This document shows, in pieces, positions 38,301 to 52,000 of a stretch of 64,000 nucleotides of DNA. The stretch covers positions 5,522,501 to 5,586,500 of the forward strand of contig JAZGTH010000067.1 in NCBI GenBank assembly GCA_036877525.1. Direction: 5' to 3'. Position numbers and translations under genes: made by a program. The notes beneath the pieces are model-generated. The model was not told the DNA's origin. It made no database searches and saw nothing but the letters and a program-made list of their open reading frames with translations. The stretch is from Chromobotia macracanthus (lineage: Eukaryota; Chordata; Actinopteri; Cypriniformes; Botiidae). Every line of letters begins with the position of its first letter. Positions within the stretch are counted from its first letter, which is position 1.

Positions 38301-41300
38301 ATTGTTTGTTTGATATTATTGTATGCTTGTATCACAGCAAAACTCCAGGCAGAAAGTACATACTACACTTTGATGTATTTTTAAAGAGCTTGCACGTTGC
38401 TCACTACATTTAAATGACCATAAGATGCGGGACATTAAAGATTTTCTGTTTTCCTTCTGGCAGTCATTGCAAGCCTGTATATCCACAGCCACACAAACAT
38501 GAGACGTACACGCATTGTATTTCCGTAATGATTCATTCTGTCTATTTTTGAAGAACAACATCTGATGTGTAAGACTCACTACCTTGTAGTGGCATAAGGT
38601 CATGTGGGTTGTGCTGGGTGACCGGGAGATAGTGCTGTTGTTGTTCATGCATTAGTAAATGTACGCTACATTAGTGTAGTTTAAAAAACATTGTACACTC
38701 TCCATGTCTCAGAAGATAAAACTGTATTTCTGTGGCCACTAACCAATGTTTGTCAGGTGCAGGGTTCTGTTGCTACAGACCTTAGACAGAACAGACAACA
38801 TATTTATGTAGTACACAGTTTATTTAGAAAAAAAAAAAGAGGTTGTGGATTTTGTTAAAAAATGCCACACTGAAACAGACAAATGAACAACAGTAATAAA
38901 CTGTATACATGAACAAATAGATAAGTAGATGTTAGTGACTGATCGTCTCATTCTCTATCCTCTTTCATTGTACTAAAAATAAGCAAAATTCTTCAAATAA
39001 ATCAATTTTGTGCTCCACAGAAAGTTTGAGTTTGGAATGTCATGAGGATAAATTTGTGATGACAGTTTTGGGTCTACTGTTCCTTATAAATATGTTGACT
39101 GCTTTGGCTAAATTCAATAGTACTTTAGTTTTACCTATAACGTGTTCAAGAAATCTCTGTCATGCAAAACAATACACTTTATATAAAACTTCCATTTTAA
39201 GCACCCTCTCTATGTCTCTCTATCTCTCTCGCTCTCTCTCTGTCTTTCTCAGTGCACTGGTCAGAGGTTATGGACCTTTGTTTATCAATAAACTGCACCT
39301 ATGAGATCTTAAAGTACTTTTCCACTCACCTGTAGAAAGAAAGACAGATTATTTGGTGGGTGGGAGAGAGAGACAAAGAGAGAGAGAGAGAGAGACAGAG
39401 AGAGATTGTAAGTTGGACACTATTTTATTGCTTCTAAGACGAGTCACTTCTGAGGTTCCATTAAGACAAATGGATCTCTCAAAGAGCCGTCTGTCAGGCA
39501 TGAAGCGGATCGCTCGGCTATGAAACCGGAGTCGTAACTCAACACCAGCTCACTGTGGAATACCTAGCTAACAGGAAACGTTCTCATAACGTTTGCTAAA
39601 AGTTCTCTCAACATTATCAAAAAGTTCTTGCAGTAACATTAGTAAGTAAACTAAGTAATACATAAGTAAAACATTTCTATTACTTTTTTAACATTCTTTG
39701 TTACTTAATGGTAACATTAGGGAAACATTCTTGCAATCTAAAATTGTTAGCTATATAGGGAACTGAAACCTCATCACCAGCTTGTCAATGTCCCGGTATA
39801 ACAAACAACATGTCACATTTTCATGTCACGTTAATAATGTGTGTGTACTGCTGGTCGCTTATGTTACGAATGCCATTAGACAGTATGAGCATTATAAACA
39901 CAACTAAAAGCATCATGGCAAGAGTTTGATGTTTTCAGGCACTGTCAGTTGCGTTTGCATATTTTGGATGGGTTTGTAATGGAATGTGCTGGGAGTGATG
40001 GGTGTTTCCCAAGTATTGATGGGAATGTTATGTTAATGTCAGATACTTTATAAGTAAAAGTGGATTATACTGTAGGGTAAACAGCACTGGTTTTCTAATG
40101 GGCTGTGTTTTCATTGTTGTGTATGTTATGAGTTCTGTTGGTTACTTAAAGGGATAAGTGTTCCTGTAGCTCAGTTGCTAGAGCATTGTGTCAGCAGTGC
40201 AAAGGTTGTGGGTTCGATTTCCAAGGAACACACATGATAAAAATGTACAGCTGCCAAATACATTAATGTAAATGTAAGTAAATAGTATTATGTTCTGTTT
40301 TAAGATTATAATAGAAAAACTGTTCATATTTTTCCCATAAGCGTTTCTGTTCTGAGGATTGTGGGAAATAATATGATCAAGGGTGTTATGGATACGGTAA
40401 TAATATTATTATTATGGATACTGTATTGATACTGTACCTATGACTAATATACTAGTATTATTGTTTATAATGTTACACTGTGATATCTATGCATGTAAAG
40501 AAGTACATTATTAGTATTAGATTCTGTTTGTTAACAAGAGGGAACATTAGGAAGGAATTGTGGGAATATTATGGATAGTGTTGGATATATTCTGCAAAGT
40601 GAATTATGTCATGGAAATTCTTTGGGGAGATTTATGGGCTTTGTTGAATATATTATGATATTATGGGTGTTATGGACTGTTTTAACAATATACGCTGTAA
40701 AATATTTTATGAGTGTGTTCTGGATGCAGTGGGAGGTAATATGATATGATATATTATGGGTACTAATACCCACGAGTCTTAAATTAGTATTAGGGGGATT
40801 ATGCTGTTATAATATTACACCTGTGTGTACACATAATGAAAGTTATGAGCTACATTATTGCCAGTGGGATACATTAAGAGTTATGACATATAAAAACAGG
40901 CAAAAAGTGAATTTATAATAGTGAACAAAGAAAATTAGTTATAATGGATAAACATTAGCCAGGGTAAAGTATGAAGAAGATGTGGATGAATTTTTAGGGT
41001 GATGTGTGGAAAAAAGTGCAGGGAAAATATTGACAGTGTTGGTTATATATACTGTGGGTTAAGTGGGTTTTGGGCAGTGTGTGTGGAGTTCAATGTTGGG
41101 TGTGTGTACTGCAGGCGGTGTTGGGTGTATTTGGGGCTGTCAGAGGCACATGGATGGTAATGCTGACTCGAGCTTTTCTTTCTCTGTTGGTCTGCCTGTG
41201 ATCTGATGATTGGAGGCATTCCTTGCATTCCTACACACACACAACCCCATCACAAACATCATCAATTCACCCACTCACAAAAGCAGTTGCACACGCATAC

Positions 41301-43003
41301 ACAATATTCATGTGTTTATGTGCATATTGAATGCTGAAGTCAGCAGTGTTGAGTGAGTGAGCTTGGCTTTATGACTGCAGTGGAATGCTTCATATTTATA
41401 AATGACTTCAGTGCCAGAGAGAAAAGACTTTGTTAATACTAACAGGACTGTTTATACTTGACTTTATTCCTGTTACACTGTAAACTTGTGCCACCGTAGT
41501 CAAATACACACCTGTTTATCACATCACCTTTTACTCCCTGATGACACAACATGACATAACGTTTATGGTATGACATAACATACCATAAACGGTCCATGTT
41601 TAAAGCATTTATTACACAAAGAGTTCTGACAAATGAGCTGATGGGGGGGGATTAAAATAATTAATTTCCTTCAGTCAGGAATAAACACATAGGGGCATTA
41701 TGGGTAATGTAGTCATTGTGTAGAATGCAAGCTCATAATGTTGGCTAATGTCCTCTGAAAGTTCTCTTATATTACTTAAGTAGTTAGTGGAACATTTTTA
41801 AAATTAAAAGAATTTTTAAAAAAGAGAATTTTAAAAAATAAAAGAATTAAAAATTTGTTCCTATAACCAAGCAATAACGTTAATACAATGTCTAAAAAAC
41901 TGAATGTTTTGATAACAAAATAACATTTTTAACATTTTTGATACTTAATAGAAACATTAGGGAAACATTGTTACAATCTGGGAAAATAATGGTGAAAGGT
42001 ATTGGTAAATTTGTCAACAGCTAGGTGTGTGTGTTATGGGGTGGGGGAACTGCCGTTGTCATTTAGAGTGCGTTTTTCACAGTGGGCAGCAGGTTTTAGC
42101 AGTAGTGTGCTGTGTGCTCTGGAACAGAGCTGGAGATCTGAAACATTATGCTGAGAACAGATAGAGGAAAAAACGCCCGCTGTCCAGCCATTGAGGTCAG
42201 ACTGTCATTTCAAGTCGTTCTTCGTTTTGCTTTGAGTTGAAGCTGAAAACACACTGTTCAGAAGGTAGCAGCTGTAACCTCAAGCTAGACTACAAGAGAG
42301 ACATTCAAAAACCTTTCAGCGAATACTGTAGTTGCCATATCAGATTAAGTTAAAATGTGCGGTTTGACACTGTTTAAAATTATCTGGTGTTCATGTGCGA
42401 CTGCTTCTGATATTTTACTGTTACAAAATTAATGTGTCACTCACTTTTATCCATGCATTATAAATGGAGAAATGTTCCAGGAAATGTGTTCCAGGCCTCC
42501 AGGCTGTTTGGTTTCTATTTCAATATAAGCTATAACATCATCTGGTATATTATGAATGCACGTTTCACTGAAATTGTGACAAAAATTATCTCTGAGGCTG
42601 TTTACAGTAACAGTTTTCGGTTTGGGTTAGCTTAGTTATCTAGTATTTATAAGTAGCTCTGTATAAAAACAACATAAGTCTACGAAATGTCCCCATTTAT
42701 ATAAGTAAATGTGTGTGCCTGTGTGCGCGTGTATCAGTCAGCATACGGCAGCAGTTGCTGCTCCATACATCACATGACTAGCAAACAGAGAACATAGCTC
42801 ATGACAATGGCTTCTGTGACAGCACACACACGCACACACATCACACAACGCACAACATCGTTCATGTGTATGTTTGAATAGGGCTGTTTTACTCCCACCA
42901 TCTTGATGTATTTGCACATGCTTTGAGTTGTTATCATGTTTGAGGACAATCAATTATTATTTGTCACAAAACATATTACCTGCAGTGCAATCTCCAGCTG
43001 CTA

Positions 43004-43053
<50 letters not shown>

Positions 43054-46000
43054 TATATTTATCTATTTCATGATAGATGATTTGATCAGACCTCTTATCA
43101 GAAGGATTGTAGTTTTTCTACAAAACTGTATAGAGGTAACTGTGTGTATAAGCCAGTGAGTGGAAGGCCCGTGACAGCGGCAGAACATGTGCTGTTTGAG
43201 TGAATGATGCGTTGTCGGCAGGTAACCCTGGTAACACGAATCAGCCTTTTACAATTAAGAGGAACTAAATTATGGTCATGAATCAGAAATGTCTGTGCAC
43301 GTGCATAACACACACACACGTTTACTTATCTATCCAAATTCCATAGACTTCTGTTGTCTTTATGCACGTTATAAATAATATAACCTAACCCATACTCTAA
43401 CCCTAACATAAATTTTCTGCATTTTTACAATTAAAAAACATATTTTTCTATTTAATATTTTAATTATTTAATTATATTTTTAATATTGTATTTTTCAATA
43501 TTTACAAATGAGGGATCCCAAACGGAGGTTTTGCTCAAATTTGTGAGGTTTTGCTGGGTACAAATATGTCCCTGATATGTTTAAGTAAATCACCCCTACC
43601 CTACCCACCCCCACACGCACAGACACGGCCCTGAAAGCTGCCTTTATTTAATATAATAATAACACAACATAAACGATGCATCAGATTTGTTCATGAGGTT
43701 TTAATATGTAGTTTGTTATTTATGAATGTGGCTGTATAATTGGAACATTCCCTCAAAGGAACACACATTGCACATTAAACCAATGAAGTTAATTACACAG
43801 ACACTCTCTAATTGTGTTTCTAAACCATCTGTTACACATGTATGACCCCTACAGCCCCAAACAACTAAACATTAATCAAAGCAGACAGCTGTAAAACCAG
43901 CATTATGGACATTATGCGTGCAGGATTTCACACAGTCCATTAGCATTTTGGTCTACAAGGTCAATGGCTGCTTTAGCATAATTGTCATAACTAATGCCGT
44001 TGTCATGCATGTGATTGTCTGCATTTACAAGGAGCGTTCATTACATGTGTGTGTTCACAAACGTGTGTGTTTAATTCAACACAAAACATGCGTAAAGTAA
44101 ATACACTTCTAATTGATTCTTAGCATGCTAATGGGCATCAATGCATGCAAGTGTTGAAAGTTGCAATTATCAGACTGTTAAACATTGTATGTGTTAGCAT
44201 GGGGCTGCATGCTATAATCAACCAACCAATTCACTTTTCTGCTAGGCATCTGAATTATATGAATGTAAACATGTTTCACATTTGTTTTTACCAACTGAGG
44301 GATGAATCTGATTTATTATTTGCGTTTATCAACAGCATGACCCAGATTCTGTCCAATGACAACCTTAATGTTTAAAAATAACCCAAAATGTTTTGTGAAG
44401 GTCCAGCTCACCGTACAAATAACCTGCACTGATCCAGTCTGTTTACACCTCTGTGGTAAAATCCTGATTAATTAAATTCAGTTTCACTCTACACACAGAA
44501 TGTCGCAGCTGTGATTGTGAATGACACTCAATTGATTGTGACATTTAACATGTTCCAAATGACATTGCTGGTTTTAATCTAATTTGCCACTGATTTTGAC
44601 TGTGAAATAGTTTACGATGGAGATACCGGGTTTGCGTTCTGATTCATGAATGTGCGAGTTATTAAATTGGCGTGGAAAATATTCTGTTTGCAATTATACA
44701 GTTTTCATCTCTGCTAGTATCCTTTGTTCCTATAATTTGTTCATATTTTTTATATAATTTCTTCTTGAATTTTTATCACCCCCCATTTACCCATCTCTCG
44801 CTGTCTCTATCATTTTATCTTTTCTTTCATTGTTATTTCAGGCTATCCCAGAATGCAGTGCACTCTCTCTCTCACTCACTCACTCACTTACACACACACA
44901 CACACACACATACATGTGTCTGCCATGTTTCTGCATATTTCATGCCCAGATGCATTTAAACCTCAAAATGGTAGGGTAGGGTCTTAAATAATATACAGTA
45001 AACCTCTTCCGTTAAACTGCTTCTTTTTCTATGAAAGCTGAGTTTACAGTGGTGGAAGGGAACTGTGAATATGACTTCTCTGGCCAGAATTGCTGTGGGT
45101 CTGTGTGGTGTGGGTCACTTAGTTTAGTGGTGTGGCAAAAATCGCCCTGCGGGCACTGACATTGGCCTAACCCAGATTCAGTTGAACACACAGGCTGACT
45201 CTGGGGGAAGGGAACTGCATCGGCACACAACAACACAGCTTGAATTCATTGTGTTGGACACGAATGCACTGCAGGATGTGACAGTTTTACTAATTAGCAT
45301 TATGAATGATTTACTATGTGTATGATTTTAGGGTTGGTCCTTTCATAAAGAACTACGATTAACCCTCTGTCTTCCGTCATATGTTGGACAGTAGTTGCTG
45401 TTTGTTTTTTAAATGGCTTTTAAAGGGTACAGATATTGATTTGAAGTGAACTAAAATAAAAAGGCAAATGTCAGGCAAAATGTATCAGGTTCATTAGGCA
45501 GCAAATGTTGTCCGCCAATGAATATTGCTTGTAGAAAAGTTAATTTTCCTCCAGGGGGCGCAATAGAAGAGTTATTTATTAGTGTTATCATACACGAAAA
45601 ATAGAGGGCAATAGTGGCTTTCTGGAGGTGAAAGTGCCATTTATTATCTATAAATAGAAATTAGGAATTGGTTCAGAGTTGCATTCCTTTGTTTTGTTTA
45701 CTTAGACTCAAATGTTGCAAAGTTGTGGAGCTGTTTGGTTAAAGACTTTGTACTCTTTATTAACATTTTTATTAATACTTTCTAAAGTCTTTGGAGGGAA
45801 TCAAAAACACACTTTGTAAACCCAGGTCGCTGTAAAACAAGAGAGCAGTCACAATCATGCTGTATTAAAGTAACTGGCCATTTTTTTAAGACCTCTGTTT
45901 CAGTTTAATTTACATTCTACATCCTTTTTTTCTGTGGTCGGTCAGGTTGAGCAAGACATTATCAGCATTAATATGCAAGTGTCATTTTCTGCTTTGATAC

Positions 46001-49000
46001 ACACACACACACACATATTTGACCCTCATCTGGAGAGACACTCTAGATGTTTGAATCATTTTTTGAAAATCATTTTTTAAAGGTTTAATTACGTTTCTTT
46101 AAAAATCTGCTATTGGTTTGTACTTTGGTGTCTGCTTGGTGTTCCTGTAGCTCAATTGGTAGAGACTACGTTAGCAGTGCAAAGGTCATGGGTTCGATTC
46201 CCAAGGAAAACACGTAAAGAACACTAATAAATTGTATAATTCGAATGCAATGTAAGTGGCTTTGACTAAAAGTGTTTGCCAAATGAATAAAAATGTAAAC
46301 ATATTTTTCTCTCATCTTGTCCTCTCTTAAGACAGTCAGTTTGAACTTGTTTAAACTTCTTTCATTCAAGTTCTTTCATTTGCATCAGTTTACATAATCT
46401 CTTTATATAGCATGCGATTAAAAATGCCTTGTGGGGAACAAGACAATATTATTTCTTTACTCTGATCGTGTTGGTGCGTACAGTCTTGAGTTGTGCACAA
46501 AACACTAGTGTTACAGTTCACATTGTTGATGTTTTGTATCTTTAAGGTATTTTGTGCCTACTCATTCATCTGTTTGGCATAATTATACTGTATCGTATCA
46601 CAGAAGTGTAGTAAAAAGTGAATCATTTCAGCTCTCCCTGCCAGACTTTAGCACATTAGTGACAGTGTAAACATTTGTGTTTTGACAGTGATGTGTGCTG
46701 GCAGTGAGGTCGTGTCACTGTTAATATTGCATATGTTGGCTGACATGATGTGCTAACGTTACTGTACCCAGTGTAGACTAACTAACTAGGCAACCACACA
46801 GCTAACAGGGAATATTCTCAGAATGTTAAAGAACATTCTCAGAGCGTTGACTAATGTTCTCTTAAAGTTATCAAAGAATGTTTCTGTAGTAACATTAGTA
46901 GAACATTTTAATGGTATATATCAAACACATTTAAAACATTATTCTTAAGTTGTTAAAGGAACATTTTAATGGTACAGAAATTGAAAAATGCTTCTTATAA
47001 TCAAGGAATAACATTTATACAGTGTGTAAAAAGCTGGATGTTTTGAATATTCCTAAAACATTCAAAATAACATTTTTAACAGCGTTGTTACTTAATGGAA
47101 ATGTTAGGGAAACGTTCTTTCTACCTAAAGCTGTTGGATGGGCAGTATGAATTTTAAACTAGACACTACCATAAGCTTTTATCTTTCTTGCAGATGGACT
47201 GTAGCTGTCTCCAGTATGGTATTTTGGTTGAAATGTTATATAATCTTGCTAAATAATCTATTGGATGCATGAGATCTACTTAATTTTTTACTATAGACTC
47301 ACTAGAAATACCGCAGTTGAACATTTTTGAAAATTCAGACCCCTTGTCTTACCAAGGCCCAGAAATCGCTATGTACAATCTGATTTTTGATTTTTTTGTT
47401 TTGTGGATTAAAAGGTTCTTAATTATATATTCTTTTCTAAATGTGTCATCCATTTAAAAAAAATGTGAAGCCCTCCTGGGTTCTTTAAAACACCACTTTA
47501 TGGAGAAGTAGATCTTTGTGGAACTTAGACTTGGTCTACCATGACATCAAGCTTGAATGTAACCTTTATTTTTAAAAGTCAGCTATGGTTACTGTGAATG
47601 AACAATGGTAAACTGGTTTAACCCATGACACTGGCTGCTCTGTCCCATACCCGTAGAGCATGTACAGTGAGTCTTGATTTGATTATGTATTATCAAAATA
47701 TGTACAGTTTGTCTGAACCCAATAAATCATGTCTCTAGCTGTATGAGAAGCTTATTGCTCTTTTTCTAGTTTCCTTAAGTGCTAACAGAAAGAACCTCTT
47801 TATGATAGCAGTCTTATGTTCTCCATTCACCTCAGAGTTCTGCTGCTTCTGCCTGAGGGATCAGGCCATGCATGCTCTCTGAATGCCAGCGTGTGGCCTG
47901 TCGTCGTGAAGCTGAAATAGTTTAGATCCTGCTTGAGATGATGCATTGGCTGGGATGGTGTTCCTCACATCTGGAGATCATCTCTGAGCTTGTGTTCTCG
48001 TAGAAGAACCAGCATCCAGACCAGTTCTGTTCATTTCCTTATCTTCAAGCATTCATTGATTGTGCAGTTTTGCTGCTGTTTGCTCAGAGAAATATTCAAT
48101 TTAGTTAAGATCTGTTCATGTTTTATATGCTTACATCGTTGTAGTCTGATGTGTTTCATCACGTACTACATCAATGTAACTCAAATATTGAATAAAGAGG
48201 AGCAGAAGTTTGTGAATAATGAGTATGCCAGTTCTGTGAAAATCTGTGGGCACAGAATCCGAGTGGGGCTGGAAATTGGTCCCTGTTCTGATTATAACAG
48301 CTTCCAGCTTCACTCCGGTTACTGTTTGTCCATGCAAATCGAAACTGAATTGTACTTCATGTGAGTATTCACAACAAATAGAGCAAAGATTGGCCAAAAA
48401 ACCCTCTAGAAATTACCAGCTTCCTGCTGCAGACAGAAAACAAAGCAACAATTCCAACCCAGTTGTCCAACACTGGCAGACGTGCATGTTTTGGTATACA
48501 TGATATTGTTGTATCATTCAGTGATATTGTGATCTGTTGTGAACATGTAGCTAATTCAGTTAAGTTAAAATTCAGTTGTAGAGAGAACATATTACATTTA
48601 TAAAGAGAAAACCATAAGATGTTTAGTGAGAGACGCAGAGTTGTGATATCATATTAAGATTTGTTTTTTACTAGATTAAATGGCAGAGAGGCTGTTGATT
48701 GTCCACTATCCAATCAGATTACTCGCATCAAATAACCGCTAGAGGTTTTAACGCTCACCTCACTCATAGACACACAACTCGACACTCTCTCGGCCAACAG
48801 TTCTTTTGTATCTCATCTCCATAACAACAGTCTGAGTGGCCGAGCGTGAGAGAGAACGGATAGAGAGAGAGTTTCTATCATCCAGCGCATGGAAAGGAGG
48901 AGCTGCTGAGAGCATGTGCGAGTGTGTGAGACGTTCAGATGGTAGTGTGTTGGACTAGAGTCAGGTTGGTGAGATGACTTGGAGCAGATGAGAGTAGATG

Positions 49001-52000
49001 AAGACGCAGGAGATCTTCTCACGCCACACATGGTGAGAAACCCACACCTTTACTTGCCTTTGGCAGGGGACAAATGTGAGTGTGTGTATGAGTGTGTGTG
49101 TGAGTGTGCGTATGTATGCATGTGTGTTTTTGTGAGCGTGTGTATGCACATGTCAGTGTGCGTGTGTGTATGCATGTGTGTTTCTGTGTGAGTGTGCATA
49201 TGCATGTGTGAGTGTGTGTGTGTTTGGGCAGCCTCGATCTTGCGAGGGTTTTATGTAACAAGCTGCTGGATCTCAGCGATGGTTAGATACAGTTTTTGTA
49301 ATGACACCATATGTTGCACTTATACAGAGTAAAAGAGGGTTTAATTTAAATATTGGCACATGTATTTATCACTGATGTTTTCAGTATCTGAGTGTTCAGT
49401 TTCAGCTGATGGGCAGTTGGACATGTTAAAACCGTCTCTACTTCTGTAAATGCATTTCAATGACGCTCACTTCTATCATATGTGCATACAGGCATCCCAC
49501 CACAAGCATTGTGTTTTAAGACAGTGTGTGACCTTCAGTATGGTTCAACTTTTTGCAATGAGTCCTGAAACACATTCTGTGTCATTTCTTTGCTCTGTCC
49601 AGCTGCTTCTGAATGCAAGACTAAGAAACATGTCTGATCCCAAACCAATCTAATTGTACAGGGCTTAAAGGAATTCATAATGCAATATGCTTTTAATCTT
49701 ATTGCACAACCGGATCCCTCTGTTTCTGAAAACAGCTGCATTACTGTAGTGGTGATCAACCAAATGCCACAGGTGCTGGTGATTGAATTGAGCTTGTTTT
49801 GAACCTGGATTGTTCCTGTAAATATGTGTTTGTTTGTTTGAGTATGTGTGTGTATGAATGGGGCATGGTTGGTGATTTGGGTGGGTTTACGTAAATATTT
49901 ATTGGGGACAAATTTGTACCCAAAAGTCAGCAAAACCTGACAAATCTGAGCAAAACTTTCTTTTGGGGACATCCTCATTTGTAAAAACACTACATAACTA
50001 CAGTAAAGGTTTTTTAAAGTGTAAAAATGCAGAAAATTTTCTGTCATGGTTAGAGTGTGGGTTAGGGTGTAGGTTATTGTTTAGAAATACCTGTGTATAA
50101 AAACAATAGAAGCCTATGGAATGTCCCCATTTAGATAAGTAAATGTGTGTGTGTTACAACCTGTTGATGTGTAAGGGAAATGCTAGCTGTCGTATGAGTA
50201 TTAGCTGACTCTGTAGGTTTCACTCCATGTTTGTTATACTGGAAAGACCAAACTGTTGAGCGAGAGGCCTGGAATTTGATACTCCACTGTTGAATTCATA
50301 ATAAAACGTGTAGGAAACTCCAGTGCACTCTCAATTCTCCAACAATATATTTAACTAAGCTTTGTTTCTTGAGTATAATACCATCCAACATTCTGATTGG
50401 TTACTTTAGATTAAGCATTTTTGTATAATACCTCTAAATTGTATAATTAACTGTTTTCTAAGGCATCAGTCATTCCAGATTCTTGTCCTTGTCACATAAT
50501 AAAATAATTTCAAATCAAATTAATATACAATGTCTAATTATTTATTTATTGGCAATGAAAGATTCCGCTGGGATTTATTTTTTAATGGCTTATTGTACCT
50601 TACACCTTACATAACATAAATGTTGTTTTTATACTCACATGGTTTTGTGATTCTTAAAATGAGAAGATGGTGGTTTACAGACGAGCTGTTTCGGTTCTGT
50701 TTGATTTTCTTGTTGAAACAGAGTCTTGTGAAAATGTTCTTCAGTAGATGATGTTGTTGTTTTATCTTATTAAATGATGGATTATGGATCAAGGCTCCTG
50801 TATATACAGATTTGTTGTTGTGTTTATTAAGTGTGTGTGTGTGTGTCTCAGAAGAGCTCAGATGAAGTTCTTAACGTGTGTAGCTTCATTCCATCTCTGT
50901 TTCTTCCGCTTGGGAAAACTTGCTTTTTGCTTTTATCTTTCTTTTGCATTATTTAGCTCATACCACGTCTCTCTCTCTCATGCTTTCTCTTACCCTGCCT
51001 TTCCTCTGTCTGTCTCTTTTCTTCAGGCTAACTTGAAGAAGTTTATGGAATATGTTCAGCAAAGGAGCACTGAGAAAGTGTCAAAATTTCTGGAGAAAGG
51101 CCTTGACCCGAACTTCCACGACCCGGAGACCGGAGGTAACGTAACATAAACATCATAAAGCATCTTTCTTCTACTGGGTTTTGTATGTGTGTGTTTCTCA
51201 GGTACATGGCAGTTATTACCTCTTCTAAGTTTAATCCTCGCATTATTTGGGAAGTAAACAATAATCATGTTGTTAGATTTGAAGCAAAAATAAACCATAT
51301 TTGCGAAGTGGAATTATGAAGCTGTATAATTGATATTTATAGGACACACACACACATTTTTGAGATTTTTTTCAGTCTCTGCATTGAACTGTGCCGTGTT
51401 TAAAATCAAATTTACAGTGAAATGAAGCAAACGAACAGTGTCTGACACAATCTGGAACTTTGTTTAAAAATAAAGTTCATCCACGCTTTTGTTTTACCAC
51501 AACTTCGCACATCATCTTGTAATGCTCGGAGGCATCTCTGCTGTTTTGCTGCTCAAGTAATTCTGCATTTGTTGAACTCCTACTGCATGCACAAATCACT
51601 GGGCAGGGCTAAGGATGCAATGATGTAGAAGTAGGCGTTGACCATCTTCTGCAGAGGCGGTCTTTTGTCACACTATGTGTCATAATGAAACAAAATCTGA
51701 CATGAGCCTGTTTTGGCAGCTTGGTTCCAAAAAACTGTTGGAAAGGTGTTTTCTGCAAAGAATGTAAATCCACATACTTTAGGTTTCATTTAGTGTGAAA
51801 GAAAGAGAAAGATTGTTCTGCATGAATGATTATGGTGCAATCAGGTCTGACCTCTCCCAGTGCATGCTGGGAAGACAAGATCACCTTCTATGCAAATGAT
51901 CTCATACTTATTCAGATTTATTCATGTGTTTGTTTGGAAGTGGTTCAGACTGACCTCTAGCCACGTTAATGGACAGGAATAGAAGAGTCAGTGTTTGTAT

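Larger units (their letters stand above)
30876..51026 (+). other. shank3 intron 3 (20.2 kb, GC-AG)
   Basis: Starts GCAAGT and ends TTCTTCAG. The first part (30876-34998) holds a short AAATGA-type fragment at 31808 and GA/TG microsatellites. A CpG island follows at 35220-35730. Then come dispersed repeats at 36764, 37652, 39563, 40158, 41731, 42652, 43005, 43309, 46138, 46797 and 49876. Gaps longer than 300 bases with no recognised feature are 31920-32849, 34000-34998, 35731-36763, 37926-39562, 43626-46137, 47143-48987 and 50154-51026. The 40320-40950 stretch is an AT-rich degenerate repeat of TTATGGATA-like units. Confidence 0.85.

Noticed and set aside
40158..40230. tRNA gene
   Set aside because: Box A and box B are present but the stem pairing of a functional tRNA is not maintained, and a SINE tail follows; same for 46139 and 7308.
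47990..48364. 124-codon open frame, Cys- and Phe-rich, + strand
   Set aside because: No domain, no codon bias like the real exons and no supporting context inside intron 3.
49535..50047. 170-codon open frame on the minus strand, the longest in the window
   Set aside because: It runs through the GGGGACA-type repeat and CA-rich DNA, has no family resemblance and no splice-like borders; a chance frame.
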